Source of the DNA: Moringa oleifera
Lineage: Eukaryota; Streptophyta; Magnoliopsida; Brassicales; Moringaceae
DNA: 64,000 bases
Assembly (NCBI GenBank): GCA_021397835.1
Contig: JAJFZO010000230.1
Location: 4,272,001 to 4,336,000 of the forward strand
Reading direction: 5' to 3'
The notes beneath the pieces were generated by a model. The model was not told the DNA's origin and searched no databases. It was given only the letters and a program-made list of their open reading frames with translations. Each line of letters begins with the position of its first letter. Within the stretch, counting starts at the first letter, position 1. This document shows, piece by piece, positions 39,650-51,300 of this stretch. Made by a program: the position numbers and the translations under genes.

Positions 39650-42600
39650 GAAATGAGATCCCACAATGGTTGCTGCAAAATTTATATTTATAACTACTTT
39701 CAGTTTATGTGAGGTAATTAAAAATGAATCACACAGGGCAGAACAAGTGCTTTCAGATATCTGAAGATTGCTAGTCAACGATCAGTCAGTATAGCTGTGA
39801 CAGCAAGAGTGAATAACAAGTACCCAAAGACAGCACAGACTATGAGGACATGAGAGGAGGGATAAAACAGAAAGAAAATAAGTGTTACACAGACAAACCC
39901 AAGCAAGGAACTCCACAAATATAACCCTTATAGGTCAGAAAAAATTAGTGGATGTGCAGCTTGTGCCACTCCCCTACTTTGGTCCCAGAAACTGAATTAC
40001 GATATGGTACAACCAGCTTGGGGGTGCATCTATTTCGTGTTGCAACCACCAATGTGACCACTTGGGCGTTGTATGAAGCTACTGATACCAATGGCATAAT
40101 TTTAGATATGCTTCATTATCAGGCTACCTAAAGATGAGATGACATGTATTAATGCGGAGTAGAATTCTGCTGTCCCCAAACTTCGTTATACAGTAGCAAT
40201 CTATGCTTGACATGGTCTCTTTCCTCAATGGGTCACACAATAAATATCCAACATCTGGCATCTTTTTTCATCTCATTTCAGAATGTTCAAAGGAGATATT
40301 ACAGGCAAGTCCAATCTGGCTCTATCAATGTCACATAATAACATAGGTCAAGTTTATCACTGAGACCTTAGCTCATTCTGCAAATTACACAGCTTGCAAC
40401 ATAAAGATGTGCTTGACACTGAATGTAAGCAATTCAATTCTAACCAGGAAAAGGAACCACTTGTTTTTGGTAATCAAAGCTTAGATGTTGTACAGCAAAC
40501 CAAGGGCTGCAAGGAGGGCCACTGCTTTGGCAGCATCTCCAGTTCCTTTTGGTAGGTTCATGAGGCTAAATTTGCTCCCCCAGGAGATGTTATATTCCAA
40601 CAACCATGCTGCTGGTCCATAGCACGCACTTGAAAGTGATGGATGATCCGTAAGGTCCCTTTTAACTAACAGATACAAATGCAGTAGAAGTGAGAAATAA
40701 TTTGAGGACCTGATTCACGTTGCCAAGCAGAAATTGAATAAATGTTTTGACCAACTGTCCATTTCAGTAAAACATCCTGACACAGAAATTAGCCAATGTG
40801 CAAGGGCAAGGGACTACCCAAGCTAGATCTAAGCCACGGTCAGAGAGATGCAACAATGCTTCCCAACAACCACAATCATGGCTGTTTTATCTCTGCAAAG
40901 GCAAACCTTCGTACTAAGAGAAAAAAGCTTCTTCCTACTTGCAAGCTTGTTGAGATTGTGTGAAGAAATAACCTTGCCAACGTTCTTATGTCTCAAACAT
41001 TTCTAATCATAGGCTGAAATACATCTTGAGATTGAAGGCAATGGCTAAGTAAACCCTACAGCACTATGAAATGAGAACCGGGCGCATCATCTTTCTAGTA
41101 AATAACTGGTGCACAAATCTTCGGGAAAAAAAAAAAGGTGCATAAATCTGTTAATCTTTTTCCTCTTTTGCTGGATTCACTTGAAAGCCTTCTCTAAATT
41201 TCCTGTCACATAGCAGAGCACTTGTTACCTCAAAACTCCCACATCAACGTGATTTGAAGTTACCAGATACAAAAATACCTGGACAGCTCATACGAGAAAT
41301 TTTACTAAAGGTTTTACCTTCTTGAAGCTAGTCTCCACCACACCCTTTTCTTAAGTGTCCATGACAGATGACACTAGCTGCACGAAAAGACTAGGCATTT
41401 TCCTGGTAAAAGAAGTGACAACTTTCTTCACCTGGATAATAAAAGAACAGAAGAAGGTAACCAGTAGAGAGAGGGGGAGAGAGAGAGAGAGAGGGATCAC
41501 AGGAGACAAGGATTAATTATAATTGCGAAGGTTTAGAGACCTTCTTAACAGCAAAGAAGAGGAACAAAGTTGTGAGGGTCGAACGAGTCTGTTATTTGCT
41601 ATGGAAGCTTTAGAAAGCAGGGTCCAGAGGAAGCCTATATTGAAGCAAGTAAACATCAAAACTAAGTAGTCAAACTTCAAACAAGTATCTTGTGATACTA
41701 AAAGATAAGCAAATGCCTATTATCTCATGTACAGCACAGACAACTGATGACAAATTTCTTATTGTCTTCTCCACTTTTCCCTGCTAATCAATTCGGTATC
41801 CACTAGGACATCCTCAACTTAATCAAAGTCAATACCAGATTCCAGAACAGGGCTAAATACTATCAACCTCATTCTTACATTCTACTTTACACATCAAGCA
41901 GGTCAAACAACTGAATGTTACTTTGGATGTAGGCAGGAATATGTTTTACCCATACTTGAGCAGACAAGTTGACAGTCAATATTGAGACACTTGCACAAAA
42001 TAATAATTTTTTTCCCTTGATTATTCAGCAGGTATATTCCAGACATTATCTCCAAGTCAAACAGCATAAGCTTGACCTGAGTGGTTCACTGAAAATATCT
42101 GTTATCGACTCACATCCCTCAGTCATAATCCAGAAAACTACAAAAGACCTCACAAGGACTTGACATGTGAATCAGAATAAATTAATAGATGCCACAAACT
42201 GATGGACATGTGAAATTAAGCAGAATCAAGTTCTTTCTACATTATTCCCCCAAAATATAACACAAAGCATAGAGATTTATCAGTTCAACAAAAACTAAGA
42301 CTTGACAGGCCAATTTGATGAAGCAAGCACAAAGTCACATTTCATTCCATTGTTCCTTATGTCAGAACTAAAAAAATGATGTTTTTGTAATGGAGATAAG
42401 GCCATACTCTCGATCATACACAACCATTCAAATCCAGCTTCTTTCACTTTGAAGAATACATAATGCACCCATAGGCTGTATCTTGGGTGAAGGGTTCGGC
42501 AGTTCAAAAAAAGAATCATCAAAACTACATGAGAGAAGCAGCCTGATGGGGGAAATAGCAGGTGCAAATGCCTACTCAATAAGTTCAATGAATGATACTA

Positions 42601-43100
42601 TCATGGATGAGAAATGCAGGCTTCAGTTCAGAAGAGACAGTAATACACAATGAACAACTTGTTTGTAATGCTAGATAGTTGGCTTGATACATAAATTGTA
42701 ATGAAAACAAGTTAAAACATTTCTCTCTTTCCAACGGAAATGGTATGTACCAAATGACAAAAGAAACAAAATCATGAACAACAAAATCAGCTACAGAACC
42801 AAGATGCAATTGACTCTGGAAATTTGATTATACAACATCAACACAAGCTCGACATCAGCACCATGGACCGCGATGGTCCAACTCCATATCCTACTTTCTT
42901 TACACAATATATGGCCATAAATACAAATAAAAATTTTCCTCCTTACCCTCTTTATTTTCAGAGAATGCCTGAATCACCCATCTTCTTTCTTCATCTTTTT
43001 TCTCAAATTCTCATTGCCCTCATCTTCTTGCATTTGCAGAAGCTAACTTTGCAAGAGTCACATTTTAGGCCTACTACACTCACTCATTCAAGCCAATACA
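39650..43100. other. Moderate-GC, possibly transcribed region downstream of ROH1
   Basis: Base composition here is closer to that of introns and UTRs of the genes in this window than to the AT-rich spacers. On the minus strand several places look like exon edges: an acceptor TATTATCCAG before a 26-codon frame ending in VSSVMDT (about 41354-41432), TTTGCCTTTGCAG at about 40898, and a frame at 40481-40678 ending AKAVALLAALGLLYNI. They do not join into a convincing protein. The most economical reading is a long, possibly spliced 3' UTR of ROH1 or a separate non-coding transcript. No family was recognised. Confidence 0.3.
41471..41494 (+). repeat. GA-rich microsatellite
   Basis: An interrupted (GA)n run (GAGAGAGGGGGAGAGAGAGA...). 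No function assigned. Confidence 0.7.
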
Positions 43101-43102
43101 CA

Positions 43103-44272
43103 TCACTCATGATTGGGACCTCTCCCCAATGAGTCAAGCCCTTCAGTTCGGCTGCGGACAATTCTATGAAACACCTCCCTAACTTGTCTCTCCAAAGGGT
43201 CCAAACCCTCTTTTATCAGCTCACAAACTTGTCCCAACTCCTGCACTCTTTGCCTCACCTCTCCCTCCTTCTCCTCTGTCAAAGGGAACTGAACAGAATC
43301 CGCCAATTCACTCACAACCCTCGAACATCTCTCTATCTGATAAATCTCCTTCAGCAACCCACAAGCATTCTTCCTGTCCCTCTTCTTTGATTCCTCCATA
43401 ATCCTCTCGTGCAGGGACAACATTGGTGCTGCCCACGTGAAATGCCTTGGAACATAGAAGTGTACCTGCAAACCCCGGTCCTGGCAAGGGATTGCGGCCA
43501 CAAGAGCCCACATTACGAACAACAAAACTGTACCCATAGTATAAACGGGTACAGCAAGCCCATTGGTGGCAACAATTTCGTTCGCTCGGGGTGCAGCCAA
43601 GTTGTTCCCGATGGCCTGAAGCTGCCTGGCAGCAGACCACGACCGTGAGACGCTCCAAGATAGAGATCGGAAATGACCCAATGGGCGGTGATGCTGGTCC
43701 CTAGATGAGGAGCTATTATTGTTGCGCCCAAAGGAGCGATTCCGGTGGGCCAAAGCCCCACCGGAATCCTTCTCGTCGAGCATACTGATTGCCAAATCAA
43801 TCAGCGCCTTCTTCGCGCGGCGAATGTGGCCTTCACCTAGAGCCCTCTGATTGTTATTTAAAGCGCAATTCACGATCTCCATGAGCTTCTGCCACTGCCT
43901 GATCTGTTCAATTCCATCGCGGATAGCATTGCAAACGTCCAGCGCCTTGACGCTCCTGTCAAAAAAGTCTGCAACCAGGCGGTCGAGAGGGGGCTTGTGC
44001 ACGAGAGACTTGTTATTGAAGAGAACGAGCCGAAACTCCTCCTGGCAGCAGAGGAACGCATCGAGCAGCTTGCGAACCCAAGAGAGCGAGAGCAGCTCGT
44101 CGGGCCCCGCCGAGGCCAAATCCAGGAAGCGATCGGTCACCTGCTTCTGGAAGGCCTCCAGCTCCGCCTCCTGGTTAGTGGAATCATGCGTGCTCTCCAT
44201 CGAGTGCACCTGATCGCGCCGCAGACTCAAAATCGAACGACTGAACGATCCTTGGTAATCCGTTGCGGGCAT
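43103..44272 (-). CDS. ROH1: ROH1/BYPASS1-type protein (DUF793), single exon
   Basis: The intronless frame encodes 389 aa. I place the start at the ATG 44272-44270 ([19 protein letters not shown]), which matches the N-terminus of ROH1 proteins; the frame runs two codons further upstream but only to a GTG. Features include RDQVHSME near the N-terminus, [26 protein letters not shown] (about 51-76), a Ser/Asn-rich loop (about 180-200), a single hydrophobic segment at about 238-261 ([21 protein letters not shown]), [17 protein letters not shown], and a C-terminal helix with [23 protein letters not shown]1A of Arabidopsis interacts with the exocyst subunit EXO70A1 and BYPASS1 belongs to the same wider family (known). 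Length is normal. The upstream region carries a (GA)n leader and a triple G-box. Family assignment is firm. Confidence 0.92.
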   Translation of the reverse strand: MPATDYQGSFSRSILSLRRDQVHSMESTHDSTNQEAELEAFQKQVTDRFLDLASAGPDELLSLSWVRKLLDAFLCCQEEFRLVLFNNKSLVHKPPLDRLVADFFDRSVKALDVCNAIRDGIEQIRQWQKLMEIVNCALNNNQRALGEGHIRRAKKALIDLAISMLDEKDSGGALAHRNRSFGRNNNSSSSRDQHHRPLGHFRSLSWSVSRSWSAARQLQAIGNNLAAPRANEIVATNGLAVPVYTMGTVLLFVMWALVAAIPCQDRGLQVHFYVPRHFTWAAPMLSLHERIMEESKKRDRKNACGLLKEIYQIERCSRVVSELADSVQFPLTEEKEGEVRQRVQELGQVCELIKEGLDPLERQVREVFHRIVRSRTEGLDSLGRGPNHE

Positions 44273-44434
44273 TCTCACATAGAAAACACAAATTGAAAAT
44301 TACCCCGCACAAACCCACACGAAAAACCAAAAGGAATTGCAAAATTAGCACCCGCTGTCAGATCCTTCAATCCAAATTCAGCTGTTAAGCTGTGCACTAT
44401 CTTGAGGTTTCTAGAAACAAAAGGCACAAATTTT

Positions 44435-44454
44435 AGAGAGAGAGAGAGAGAGAG
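44435..44454 (-). repeat. (AG)10 microsatellite in the ROH1 leader
   Basis: A perfect dinucleotide run (a CT run in the gene's orientation) lies about 165 bases upstream of the ROH1 start codon. It probably sits in the 5' UTR or core promoter, comparable to the CT tract before the phytocyanin gene. Confidence 0.7.
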
Positions 44455-44913
44455 CGAGTGCGAGAGCCAGAATAAGAAGAAGGACAAAGGCAGGAGGAGA
44501 TGAGAAACCCTAATGCAAGGAGAGGGATTTTATTGGGGAATTTTGGACCGCGTTTAATGGTTGTTGGAAAGAGAAAGGTCTAAACTCAGTAGTCGAAATA
44601 ATTTACCATAATTAGAAAACCAAATTAGTAATTAGCATTTTAATCCAAGTTTATTAGTAACAGTGTCTTACGCAGACTAAAACTTATGCACCCCCCCGCA
44701 CACGCACCCAACACGTCTCGCTAATTAACCTCCCCGGGGCGCTGATCTCGATGAATAGTACGGTCATGATGACATCGCACCCGTTGGAATGAGAGTAAAC
44801 TGTGGTAGTCCGCATGTAAAAGCTGCTCGTGCTCTGGGGTTTCACTCGGCCAGGGTTTTTCGAGCGTTACCTGGCTGTGTCAGAAGAGGAGTGAACGGGG
44901 AATCTTATTCTTG

Positions 44914-45019
44914 CCACGTGGTGGTAGTTTGTCTGGTTATGGCACGTGGGGTTGCGGCTCAACACGTGGAGATTTGTGACTGGAGTGGATGCAGTCAATG
45001 GTTTGGGATGTATACGTGG
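44914..45019 (-). promoter_or_regulatory. Cluster of three G-box/ABRE motifs upstream of ROH1
   Basis: CACGTG occurs at 44915-44920, 44942-44947 and 44962-44967, each followed by G (CACGTGG), and a fourth ACGTGG core occurs at 45014-45019. They lie 640-750 bases upstream of the ROH1 start in an isolated GC-rich patch (about 44690-45060). Such a density is the usual form of an ABA/bZIP- or bHLH-responsive module. Motif presence is direct; use by ROH1 is inferred. Confidence 0.55.
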
Positions 45020-45064
45020 AAGATACAGCTAGGTCTTCGTTGGCGCGTAATGTGGAGGTAGACT

Positions 45065-48000
45065 TAGTCTGATTCTTCTTCCAGAAGAGACAGAAAGATC
45101 ATTAGCATGACGTTAATTGCTCTTCTTTACACATTGACAAAACTACCCCTAGTAAATAAACCTTAAACTAAAATCCAAAGTCTTGAATTTATATAAGATA
45201 TTCTCTAGTTAATTTAAAGTTACTTCAGTTATCTTATGAAAATTATAAAATTACCAATATAATATTGAAATTACTTCAGTGAAACAAGTACGATATTATT
45301 ATTTCACATCTTAATTATCATTAAATTAACAAGCTCAAAATCATTTTTTAAGGCTAGTGAAGAAGAAGAAGTTTTTACCACTGCAAATGCTTCTGTGCAG
45401 AATGCAATATGTTTTTTTTTTTCATATCTCTATTATCATTAAATTATTAATTATTTAAAATAAAAGCATATCATTATATATATTAATATTATAGATATAT
45501 ATATTAAATTAGACCAGTTATTATTATTTATTTCATAAAAAAACAGAATAGATATAAAAAGATCTTGAATTATAACCATTTCTTATTTTGCACATCAAAT
45601 ATTTATTAAATCAATTATAAAAGATATTTCAATTTAGTTGAATTTAAATTCTATTGAAAATGTTAAAATTTTGTTATACTAAAATTTGAATCTCTTTACA
45701 ATAAATTTTGACTAAAATATTTCATCGACATAAAAAGCCCCAAGTTTTCATTAAAAAATTTAAAATTTTATTATTAAAATTTTTATGTCTTAAAAAATTA
45801 TACTATAAAAAATTTGAAAATTTTGTGATAAAAAACAGATCATGAATCAAAATTTATTTAAATTTAAAATAAAATGTAAATCTTATTTAATTTGTTTTTA
45901 TAATAATTTAATAATAAACATATCTTTAAATTTTATCATTGATGTTTAATTCATTTTAAATATATAATTAATTCAATTGATATAATATAATTTAAATAAA
46001 AATTAAAAATTGATATTTAAAAATATGATCATGTTTCGAAAATGCATATGATTTTGACATCAAAATCTCAATTTTTATGTATACAAGAAAGTTTGTAATA
46101 TAATATACATTCATATAGGGAAGGGCAATTATAATGGCGACGTTAATTACAAGATTTGGCAAACAAAACACAAAGCTTAATTAAAAAGCCATCTGATTCC
46201 CACGTGTGAATTGCTACTCCCGAAGAGACTCGGGCGGCCTCACGAACATGACAGCTCTTCATACAGCCATCTGCACATCGCCCCAAGAACTAGATGCCAC
46301 AAGACCATAACAATCCCGTTTCGTTTAGTTTTGGTGAACCAAAGCAGCGGACAGAATATCTTCGGTTCTTTTTTTTTTTAATTTAATTTAATTTGGGAGT
46401 GTCAGAGGGACCAATCAACTCGTTGACTCGTTCTTTGGTCTCGAGCAAGTTAACATCGTGTGGCCTGTGCTCGTAGTTGCTCTAGATTAGGCTTTAATTA
46501 ATTAATTAATTAGAGTAATTAAAATAGAGTCGATCTGGGTGAGAGCTGGCCACGTCAAGTGGCTGTTTGGCTGACTCTAGTTTAATTTCCTAATGTCTAT
46601 GCTATATGCAACAATTCCAAATAATTTTGACTCTAATATTTAGTGTCATTTGGTCTTAAAACAAAGATTTATGAGCAACCAAGTTCAAACATGCCAGCCA
46701 GTCCAAATTACGATCTCGTTTCATCGATTAATTTATTTTAAATTACACACGATTTAATTATTAACAATACTAACAAATTCACTAATTAATTGTATATTTG
46801 ATTTTAATCCAATTTGTTGGAATTGGTCCGCCTGTTATGTGTGTGTACGTGTGCAAGTGAATGTATGTATCTAGGACTGGCTCATTTTTTAGATGCCGTG
46901 ATATCACTACCATTAAGATCTAATTATATTATTATCTCTTAGGTTTATTCACTTAATTCTCATAGAAAACTATCCCATTTTCCCAAAGTTTTAAAAAATC
47001 AAATTATTCTATTTCTTTTCTTTCTCAAGAAAATTAAAAGTATATAAGTGCAAGGTCAATAATTTTAAGTATCGAGGGAGAGCCCACTAGCCCCATACAT
47101 GGGGACAATGTGAAGTGAGCAAAATTTGGCTCTTTTCACCCTTATTATACAATAACATTAAAATAATATATTAAAAAGCAAAATACGACTATGTCCTTTG
47201 CCTAAGAGGCGAAAAGACGTCATTTACTAAAATTTAATCCAATTTGCATTAAAATTTACAATGCTTACATTAATTTGTTATTTTTATCTTTGTAATTTAA
47301 TAATAAGCACGAAAACACCACATCATAAAGTTGATATTAAAAATTACTCCAACCAAGTAAAGAAATCTTATAGCAATGAAATTGTAAATATTTTAAAAAA
47401 TTTTATTGATTTGATTTGTATTAAATTTTAATAAAATATAATACGAGATAATTTAATAAAATTAATAATTTTAATAATTTTATTTATTTTTTAGTTTTAT
47501 ATTAACATTACAAATAACATTTTTTTTAACTCAAATCATAATGGAAGTTATTGTTATAATAGACTTTAAGTGTCCATCAATCAACATCAAAGCAATTCAC
47601 ATCCCGAATTCCATGCGGAGACAAATGATCTAATCCATATGGGCAAGGTGGGTATTGTTTAATCCAAGTATCTGGTGGTCTGTTAAATTATTGCCCACAA
47701 GAGGGGATGGCTCTCTCGTTATCAGTTGGTAAGGGTGCTGATAGCAACTGTTGACCTGACGACTGGGACCCTTTTATCTAAGTTTTCGTAACAAGATCGA
47801 GCACTGCCCCGCAGAAAGTCTCCCAACCGAAGAGCAGATTGGATCCATCGCCATGGATCGCCAGATATCTCGACCTTCACTCTCGAACAGACATCAAATC
47901 ATAAACCTCCCTGAAGGGAAGGACCACAAGAATCAGCAACAACGTCTCTGACTCACTTTTCTTGCCTGGTCAGTTGCTTGAAGCCAACGTTATTCTCTAT

Positions 48001-48320
48001 GGAAAAAGCAAAAACAGATGAAATTCAGAATATTCCAACAGCCATTTCAGCAAGATTGCACCTTTATGTGTCTATCTCCCTTGTATCCCAAGGTGAGTTA
48101 GTCCTAAAAGTGAAAGGTCAAATTTTGACCCAGAAAAAAGCTTAATAAATTAATCAGAAAGGCTCTCTTGCCTCTTGACTGAGCCACCAATTAAAGCGAT
48201 CCTACCAATCCTTTGTATTGGGTCAATTGTTCGAGAATGAAATTATTCGTTGTGAGATACACATAATGTTACAAGCATGCTACTCGACTTCCATGTGCAG
48301 AAGGAACTAGGAGCTGAACC
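45065..48320. other. Spacer between ROH1 and the WD40 gene
   Basis: 45070-46130 is very AT-rich. 46190-46600 is GC-richer, with CACGTG at 46201 and GTTGACTC-type W-box-like motifs near 46420. 46600-47570 is AT-rich again. 47580-48090 is GC-richer with a small open frame described separately. 48100-48324 is probably the 3' UTR of the WD40 gene. Confidence 0.4.
47853..47951 (+). CDS. Small open frame of 32 codons, uncertain
   Basis: The ATG lies in a favourable context (CGCCATGG). The frame encodes a basic, polar 32-aa peptide beginning MDRQISRPSLSNRHQ and ending QQRL. About 80 bases upstream is a TTTTATCTAAG sequence that might serve as a weak TATA motif, and about 140 bases downstream (48090) there is a donor-like AAG|GTGAGT. 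I do not recognise it, and the opposite strand also has a 26-codon frame here. It may be an upstream frame in a non-coding transcript or chance. Confidence 0.2.
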   Translation: MDRQISRPSLSNRHQIINLPEGKDHKNQQQRL

Positions 48321-48324
48321 AAGA

Positions 48325-51300
48325 CTAGGCAATTCCATTGGTGAAATCTTGCGCCATGCTCATTTCAGTTTCTTTAGGAGCAACATCGGCCAAGAAAATG
48401 CTACCTGAATCGCACCATCCACCCAACAGATCTCTGTCGGAGCACTGCAGCATGGATTAAAATGTAAGAGTGTCACACTATTGGATCTTCACTATGTACT
48501 TCCTTGACTAGAAGTAAATCAAGAAATTCAGAAAGTACAGACAATCAAATCATTCACTCATTCAGTGCTAAAATCCAGCTGGATTTGTTAGCCACAAACA
48601 GTAAATTATGTACAGTAATGGTAAGAACACGTGGATTGAAAATGACAAGAATATATAACTTGTTTTAATGGTTGAATTTTGTGTCGGTTTAAAACCCAAG
48701 GAGAAAATTATGTCAATCTTTTGATATCGAACTATTGCCATCAAGCTGCGTTGATTCACTTCTTAACAGAGTTCACATTTGAATAAAGAAACTAGTAAGA
48801 TAAACATGCTTCAATAAGACTAATCCAGATTGGTTCCACCAGAGAATCTCTAACTGCGGGTGTGCATCAGCACACAGTTGAACAGGATTTTCAGGAGAAT
48901 GTAATACCTTGCCAAACCCAAGCCAATTTGAGTCTCCTCTAAACGAAAATACCTTCTTGTTTTGCTTCCACTCTCCACAGAAGACCTGCAAATATGTTCC
49001 ATTTCAATAAGTGAAGTGAAAAAGAATCCAGATGTTCACTCTCACACAAACATCCACTCAGAAAAAATGATTCTGTCAAAATGCATTTTAAGTGTGATGA
49101 TGATCCATGCCTATGCCTCTAAAGCCAACACCCAAACTGCACGTGAGAGCAAATAACTTTTTGTAACCAACACAGTGAGTTCAACAGCAATCACCTCATA
49201 GTCAATCCCCTGTATATAGATATAACTGGGGTTGATTGACGAGAAAGAAAGTCCTGTAATCTGCAATATGTACAAACAAAAAGTTACAATAGCCACAATA
49301 CAAACCCAACGAACACATAAAAATAGTGGAACTTCAGAAACATGAGAAAATGTGTGGAAGCTTGGGCATGCAACAAAACGGTAGAGAAGTTTGAAGCATT
49401 TTGCAGGTTTATCCTGGGCTCTTCATGGTTTTTATAATGAAACAAACTAACAAGAAAAGTTTGCAATCTCCTGTCTGAACCTGACATTCTTTACGTATAT
49501 GTCTGTGGTAAACCTCAATTGCTCAGAATGCCAAATCAAATGGATTTTAACTAAAGATACGTATAAAGATCTGAAGAAACCAGAAGAAAAAAGGGAAAAT
49601 AGAAACACTAAAAGAAAATTATAGAAAACAGGGAGATAAGAAGCCTTGAGAAGTGGGAAAAAGGATCTGCAATGAAAAACATGCTTTTGGTTACTCAAAC
49701 CCGCTGCCATAACAAAAGGAAGAAACTTCTCATAAAACTATGTGCTTTTGCCTTGAACAAACCCAAGTTGATGAACAAATTCACCTTCTTCTATATAGAA
49801 CATGAAATGAAGCAGCATAACATCACAAGCTAATGTATGAATCATCAGCAAAGGACAACTTCAATCCACGTGTTTGAAGACTATCACCCATTTTCATGAA
49901 ACAAAAAAATAAATCATAATGTCTGGTAATCATGACTAAGTGTGGTCAAACTCAGATAAGAATCCCACACTTCCACTACATGGAATTGAACAGGGAATTA
50001 AATCAAATGGTGTTCTGGGTCTCTTTGAGCCATAAATTTATTGTTTCATGTTGTGCTAGTTTGCAGTCTGTTTATTGAATATACATAGGTACTCGTGAAG
50101 GTGTAGGTAGGAATCTGATAGCATGCCGGGTGCTGCCTGACTTGCAGGGATCAAAATCTGGTTAATTTAGAAATAAACTTTTCAAGCCAATATTTCTTGA
50201 ACAGAAAAATGCTGACCAGGTTGGAGATGAGTGCTCATGGAGCCCGGGAAGATATTAGATATATGAGGTAACTGCAAAAGAATTGTGATGTCTGGAGGTC
50301 CTCTTATTGTCCAGAAAACCAAAAATGAAGCACCAAATAAGCAAAAAATAAACCAAGAAATATGATAACAATAGTCTCAAGTTACCCCACTGCAAATCTG
50401 TTTTTGAACATTCAATGCAGTTTCTCATGAAAAGAAAGTGATAAGTACTTCAACTGACCTCATATTTTGAACAGTTTATCCGTCTCGATAGTGCTGACCA
50501 TCTACATTCAAGATTTAAACACAAATCAGTGTCTTATTCTTCAAATGCAATAGCATTCTTTTAACAAGAAGGATAAAAATGATCGTCCTTGCTTGTTCTT
50601 CCAAACAAAAATCCATGTAAAATGATCATCCTTGCTTGTCTCTCCAAACAAAAATCTATGTCACCAGCAAAATTCCCATCTAAGGTAAAATGACCACAAA
50701 CAATGACTACTTAAAATGGCTATCTAGTTTTCTTCAGACAATGTAATGGTGAGGAACCTGCGAGGATCATAAACAGTCACAGTCCGATCAGCTCCTCCAA
50801 CAGCAATATTACCAGTCGAAGAACTGCAGACAGAATAGAAAACATCACCAAGGGTGCCACAAATTCGTTGTACACAGCCACCATTCTCTTTCATTCTCAA
50901 GTCCCATATAGTCAACTGCATTATTTCAGAAAAGATGAAGCACAGAAAATAAGCCACAAAGATAAGAAATAACAATGGAATGAAACCAGCTCATTTAATA
51001 TGTTTAAAAAGCATAAAGAAACAGTTCATAACCTGGCTGCCTTCGGCAACAGCTAACAAAGAATTTTCATTTCCATGGCCTAAATTGGGTATGAAGCTCA
51101 ATGAAGTCGGATACCAGAGACTGAGACATAGAAATAAAGATTATACAGGTGCACACAGAATTTTCTAATATGGCTAGCAATAGTAAAACAAGTTTTTCTG
51201 ACAATTCTTGAGAACATTAGGTATTCTACATAAAGGAAATAATCTTATAGAACGAATGCTATCATTTTCAGAACAAGTCATGGAACAAAGCAAATGATGC

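Noticed and set aside
40481..40678. Minus-strand frame ending AKAVALLAALGLLYNI
   Set aside because: It looks vaguely like a C-terminal hydrophobic helix, but no upstream exons join to it and no family was recognised. It is kept only as part of the unresolved region.
44273..44278. Longer ROH1 start two codons upstream
   Set aside because: The upstream codon is GTG. The ATG at 44272 gives the conserved MPATDYQG N-terminus.
44789..45061. 90-codon plus-strand frame in the GC-rich patch upstream of ROH1
   Set aside because: The frame has no homology signal. The patch is better explained as an upstream regulatory region with repeated CACGTGG motifs.
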